This document shows positions 5,742 through 7,167 of a stretch of DNA of 7,167 nt, piece by piece. Under the pieces are notes generated by a model. The model saw nothing but the letters and a program-made list of their open reading frames with translations. It did no database searches and was not told the DNA's origin. The position numbers and the translations under genes are program-made. Source of the DNA: an uncultured Pleurocapsa sp. (GTDB lineage Bacteria; Cyanobacteriota; Cyanobacteriia; Cyanobacteriales; Xenococcaceae); NCBI GenBank assembly GCA_937884735.1, contig CAKZYI010000837.1, positions 1 to 7,167 on the forward strand, read 5' to 3'. Position 1 is the first letter of the stretch; each line of letters starts with the position of its first letter.

Positions 5742-6686
5742 ATGAAAAGACGTAACCTGTTTAAGATGGCGGGCTATGGGGGAGTAGGTTTAGCAACAGC
5801 AGTGCAGGGAAATCGCTCGCTTGCAGCTATTCCAGAACGGGAAAAATATACCTTGCCCAGCTTTGATTTTGCTACAGTCGCAGTAGATCGCCAGGGAAGA
5901 GAACAAGAACGCACCTATCATCAAGCTCGTCTTTACACCGAAGACTTGGGCAACTATCTAACTTTAGCAATGGTGTCTATTCCCCCAGGCAAATTTAGTA
6001 TGGGTGCATCGGTTGAAGAAAGGGGCAGTAGCGATCGCGAACGCCCGGTCCATCAGGTAAAAGTATCCAAATTTCTGCTCGGTGAATATCTCGTAACTCA
6101 ATCTCAGTGGCGCAAAGTAGCCAAGCTACCCCAAGTTAATCGAGAATTAAAGTTAAACCCTTCCCACTTCCAAGGTGACAATCGCCCCGTAGAAAGCGTT
6201 TCGTGGCCAGAAGCAATGGAATTTTGCGATCGCCTGTCAGCTTATACACAGAAGCAATATCGACTACCTACTGAAGCAGAATGGGAATCCGCCTGTCGGG
6301 GAAATACGCGCTCGCCTTTTACCTATGGAGAAACTTTGACGAGGGAGTTAGCTGACTATGCCAGCACCTATGCCTATGCCTCAGAAGCGGGTGCAGCTTA
6401 CCGCCAAGGAACAACAGATGTCGGTAAATTCATGCCCAATGCCTTTGGCTTGTACGACTTACACGGCAACGTTCGCGAATGGTGTGCCGATTCTTGGCAC
6501 GAAAACTATCACGGCGCACCCAGCAACAGCAAAGCTTGGCATAAAGGAGGAAACCAAGCCTGGCGAACTCTGCGAGTGGGTTCTTGGGCAAATAAGCCAT
6601 CCCATTGCCGTTCGGCTCATCGTTCAGGCTATCCAGAGAATTTATTAAATCGGGCGATTGGTTTTCGGGTAGCAATGGATTTGTAA
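5742..6686 (+). CDS. FGE-like (SUMF1/PF03781 domain) protein with twin-arginine-type signal
   Basis: A 314-residue protein. The N-terminus, MKRRNLFKMAGYGGVGLATA and on to the Ala-Ala near 29, has a twin-arginine RRxLFK motif and a hydrophobic stretch, suggesting Tat export. A formylglycine-generating-enzyme/SUMF1-like domain spans about residues 75-314: MVSIPPGKFSMGAS (77-90), RPVHQVKVSKFLLGEYLVTQ (101-120), RPVESVSWPEAMEFCDRL (148-165), YRLPTEAEWESACRG (173-187), FGLYDLHGNVREWCADSW (235-252), and VGSWANKPSHCRSAHR (279-294) with GFRVAMDL at the end. In true FGE two cysteines five residues apart bind copper; here only Cys289 is kept and the first position is Asn284. It therefore probably does not make formylglycine by the known route and may be a divergent oxygenase, maturation factor or binding domain. 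No strong ribosome binding site is seen. It is in line with the nitrile hydratase-like gene. Confidence 0.9.
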   Translation: MKRRNLFKMAGYGGVGLATAVQGNRSLAAIPEREKYTLPSFDFATVAVDRQGREQERTYHQARLYTEDLGNYLTLAMVSIPPGKFSMGASVEERGSSDRERPVHQVKVSKFLLGEYLVTQSQWRKVAKLPQVNRELKLNPSHFQGDNRPVESVSWPEAMEFCDRLSAYTQKQYRLPTEAEWESACRGNTRSPFTYGETLTRELADYASTYAYASEAGAAYRQGTTDVGKFMPNAFGLYDLHGNVREWCADSWHENYHGAPSNSKAWHKGGNQAWRTLRVGSWANKPSHCRSAHRSGYPENLLNRAIGFRVAMDL

Positions 6687-6833
6687 CCTATAACCTATAA
6701 CCTATAACCTATAGCGGTCAATGACCAATAACCTATAACCTATAACGGTCAATGACCAATGACCAATAACCAATGACTAACAAATGACCAACGACCAATG
6801 ACCAATGACCAATAACCAATGACTAACAAATGA
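6684..6833. repeat. Heptamer tandem array joining two genes
   Basis: Four TAACCTA units (6684-6711) are followed by a TAGCGGT unit, a CAATGAC unit and a 3-base slip. From 6729 to 6833 come 15 further units exactly in 7-base phase (TAACCTA twice, then variants of CAATGAC/TGACCAA). A 38-base block at 6750-6787 is repeated perfectly at 6796-6833. The first unit contains the FGE-like stop codon TAA and the last contains the start ATG of the next gene. This is an STRR array of the cyanobacterial type; the minus-strand open frame across it is an artefact. Confidence 0.9.
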
Positions 6834-7167
6834 AAATACAGCACAACATAGCAGGTATCGAAAATTTAGGGGAAATTGATTTCCAAAAGCGGGTATTTGT
6901 CGTTCCTTGGGAAGAAAGAATCTTTGGCATTCATGTAGCAATGATGGCACTGAGCAACCATTTAGATACAGATTCCGTACCAGACTATTCCATAAGTTCA
7001 GTACCAACTACTTTTGATAGCTTTTGGAGTTGGGGACACTTGCGTAAGGGCGCGGAAGGAATGAATCCTTTTGACTATTTTAAGTTTCGTTATTATGAAA
7101 AATGGTTGGGAGGGATCTCTGGATTTTTTATTGAAGAAGGATATATCACCGAAGAAGCACTAGATGC
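6830..7167 (+). CDS. Nitrile hydratase beta-subunit-like protein (partial, runs off the window)
   Basis: An open frame of 112 codons with no stop before the window edge. The N-terminal domain of the nitrile hydratase beta subunit is recognisable: AGIENLGEIDF (8-18, cf. the MNG-x-x-D-x-GG start), FVVPWEERIFGIHVAMMALS (23-42), the EGMNPFDYFKFRYYEKWLGG stretch (76-95, cf. the EQMNPAEYLESPYYWHW region), and FFIEEGYITEEALD (99-112). The full subunit is usually about 210-240 residues, so roughly half is present; the C-terminal SH3-like domain lies outside. The enzyme hydrates nitriles to amides using Co or Fe held by the alpha subunit. In Co-type operons beta precedes alpha and an activator, so those genes may follow. 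Thiocyanate hydrolase is a related alternative. The ATG at 6830 is the last codon-like unit of a repeat array, and no ribosome binding site is visible. Confidence 0.8.
   Translation, partial: MKIQHNIAGIENLGEIDFQKRVFVVPWEERIFGIHVAMMALSNHLDTDSVPDYSISSVPTTFDSFWSWGHLRKGAEGMNPFDYFKFRYYEKWLGGISGFFIEEGYITEEALD

Noticed and set aside
6358..6648. Plus-strand open frame inside the FGE-like gene
   Set aside because: It lies fully within the well-supported FGE-like reading in another frame and has no family features.
6430..6675. Minus-strand open frame opposite the FGE-like gene
   Set aside because: Antisense shadow of conserved FGE motifs, with no recognisable product.
6684..6833. CRISPR array
   Set aside because: The units are 7 bases with no spacers; this is a simple tandem repeat.
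6777..7007. Minus-strand open frame ending in a LLVIGHWSLVI-like repeat
   Set aside because: Its C-terminus is translated heptamer repeat and the rest is antisense to the nitrile hydratase-like gene.

Overview
The window reads as cyanobacterial accessory DNA. The octamer GCGATCGC (HIP1) occurs seven times (1305, 1355, 1696, 3034, 3430, 6031, 6226) where roughly 0.1 would be expected by chance. The spacers carry heptanucleotide tandem repeats and C-rich GTCTCCCC repeats of the kind common in cyanobacteria, and the FecCD permease and ABC ATPase read like cyanobacterial proteins. I cannot name the genus; a unicellular or colonial form such as a pleurocapsalean is a guess.

Layout. At 1-141 there may be the tail of an insertion-sequence transposase, overlapping the 3' end of a LysR-type regulator (74-1003, minus). 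Divergent from it is a major-facilitator gene (1125-2287) whose first membrane helix is broken by a stop codon and a frameshift, so it is a probable pseudogene. A 476-base spacer (2288-2763) holds a heptamer repeat, one doubtful small minus-strand ORF and a candidate Fur site. Next come a FecCD-family iron/siderophore permease (2764-3807) and its FecE-like ATPase (3851-4732), 43 bases apart and presumably one operon. No substrate-binding protein or second permease is present.

The 1-kb spacer 4733-5741 holds a possible signal-peptide remnant, a good Fur-box/-10 pair with no gene after it, a second C-rich repeat, and a clear 170-bp non-autonomous transposable element with 16-bp perfect terminal inverted repeats and a 7-bp target duplication. 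The rest, 5272-5741, is AT-rich with one inverted repeat.

At 5742-6686 lies a secreted-looking (twin-arginine type) protein with a formylglycine-generating-enzyme-like (SUMF1/PF03781) domain that keeps only one of the two catalytic cysteines. A 150-base heptamer array then runs from its stop codon to the start codon of the last gene, a nitrile hydratase beta-subunit-like protein (6830 to the window edge, incomplete).

How the parts may work together: the permease and ATPase would power uptake of an iron chelate, probably under Fur-type control. The LysR/MFS pair is a regulator with a defective target. The FGE-like protein and the nitrile hydratase subunit are in line and may form a functional unit, but this is inference. 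The most notable novelties are the small transposable element, the orphan Fur promoter, the repeat-derived N-terminus of the ATPase, and the FGE-like/nitrile hydratase pairing.
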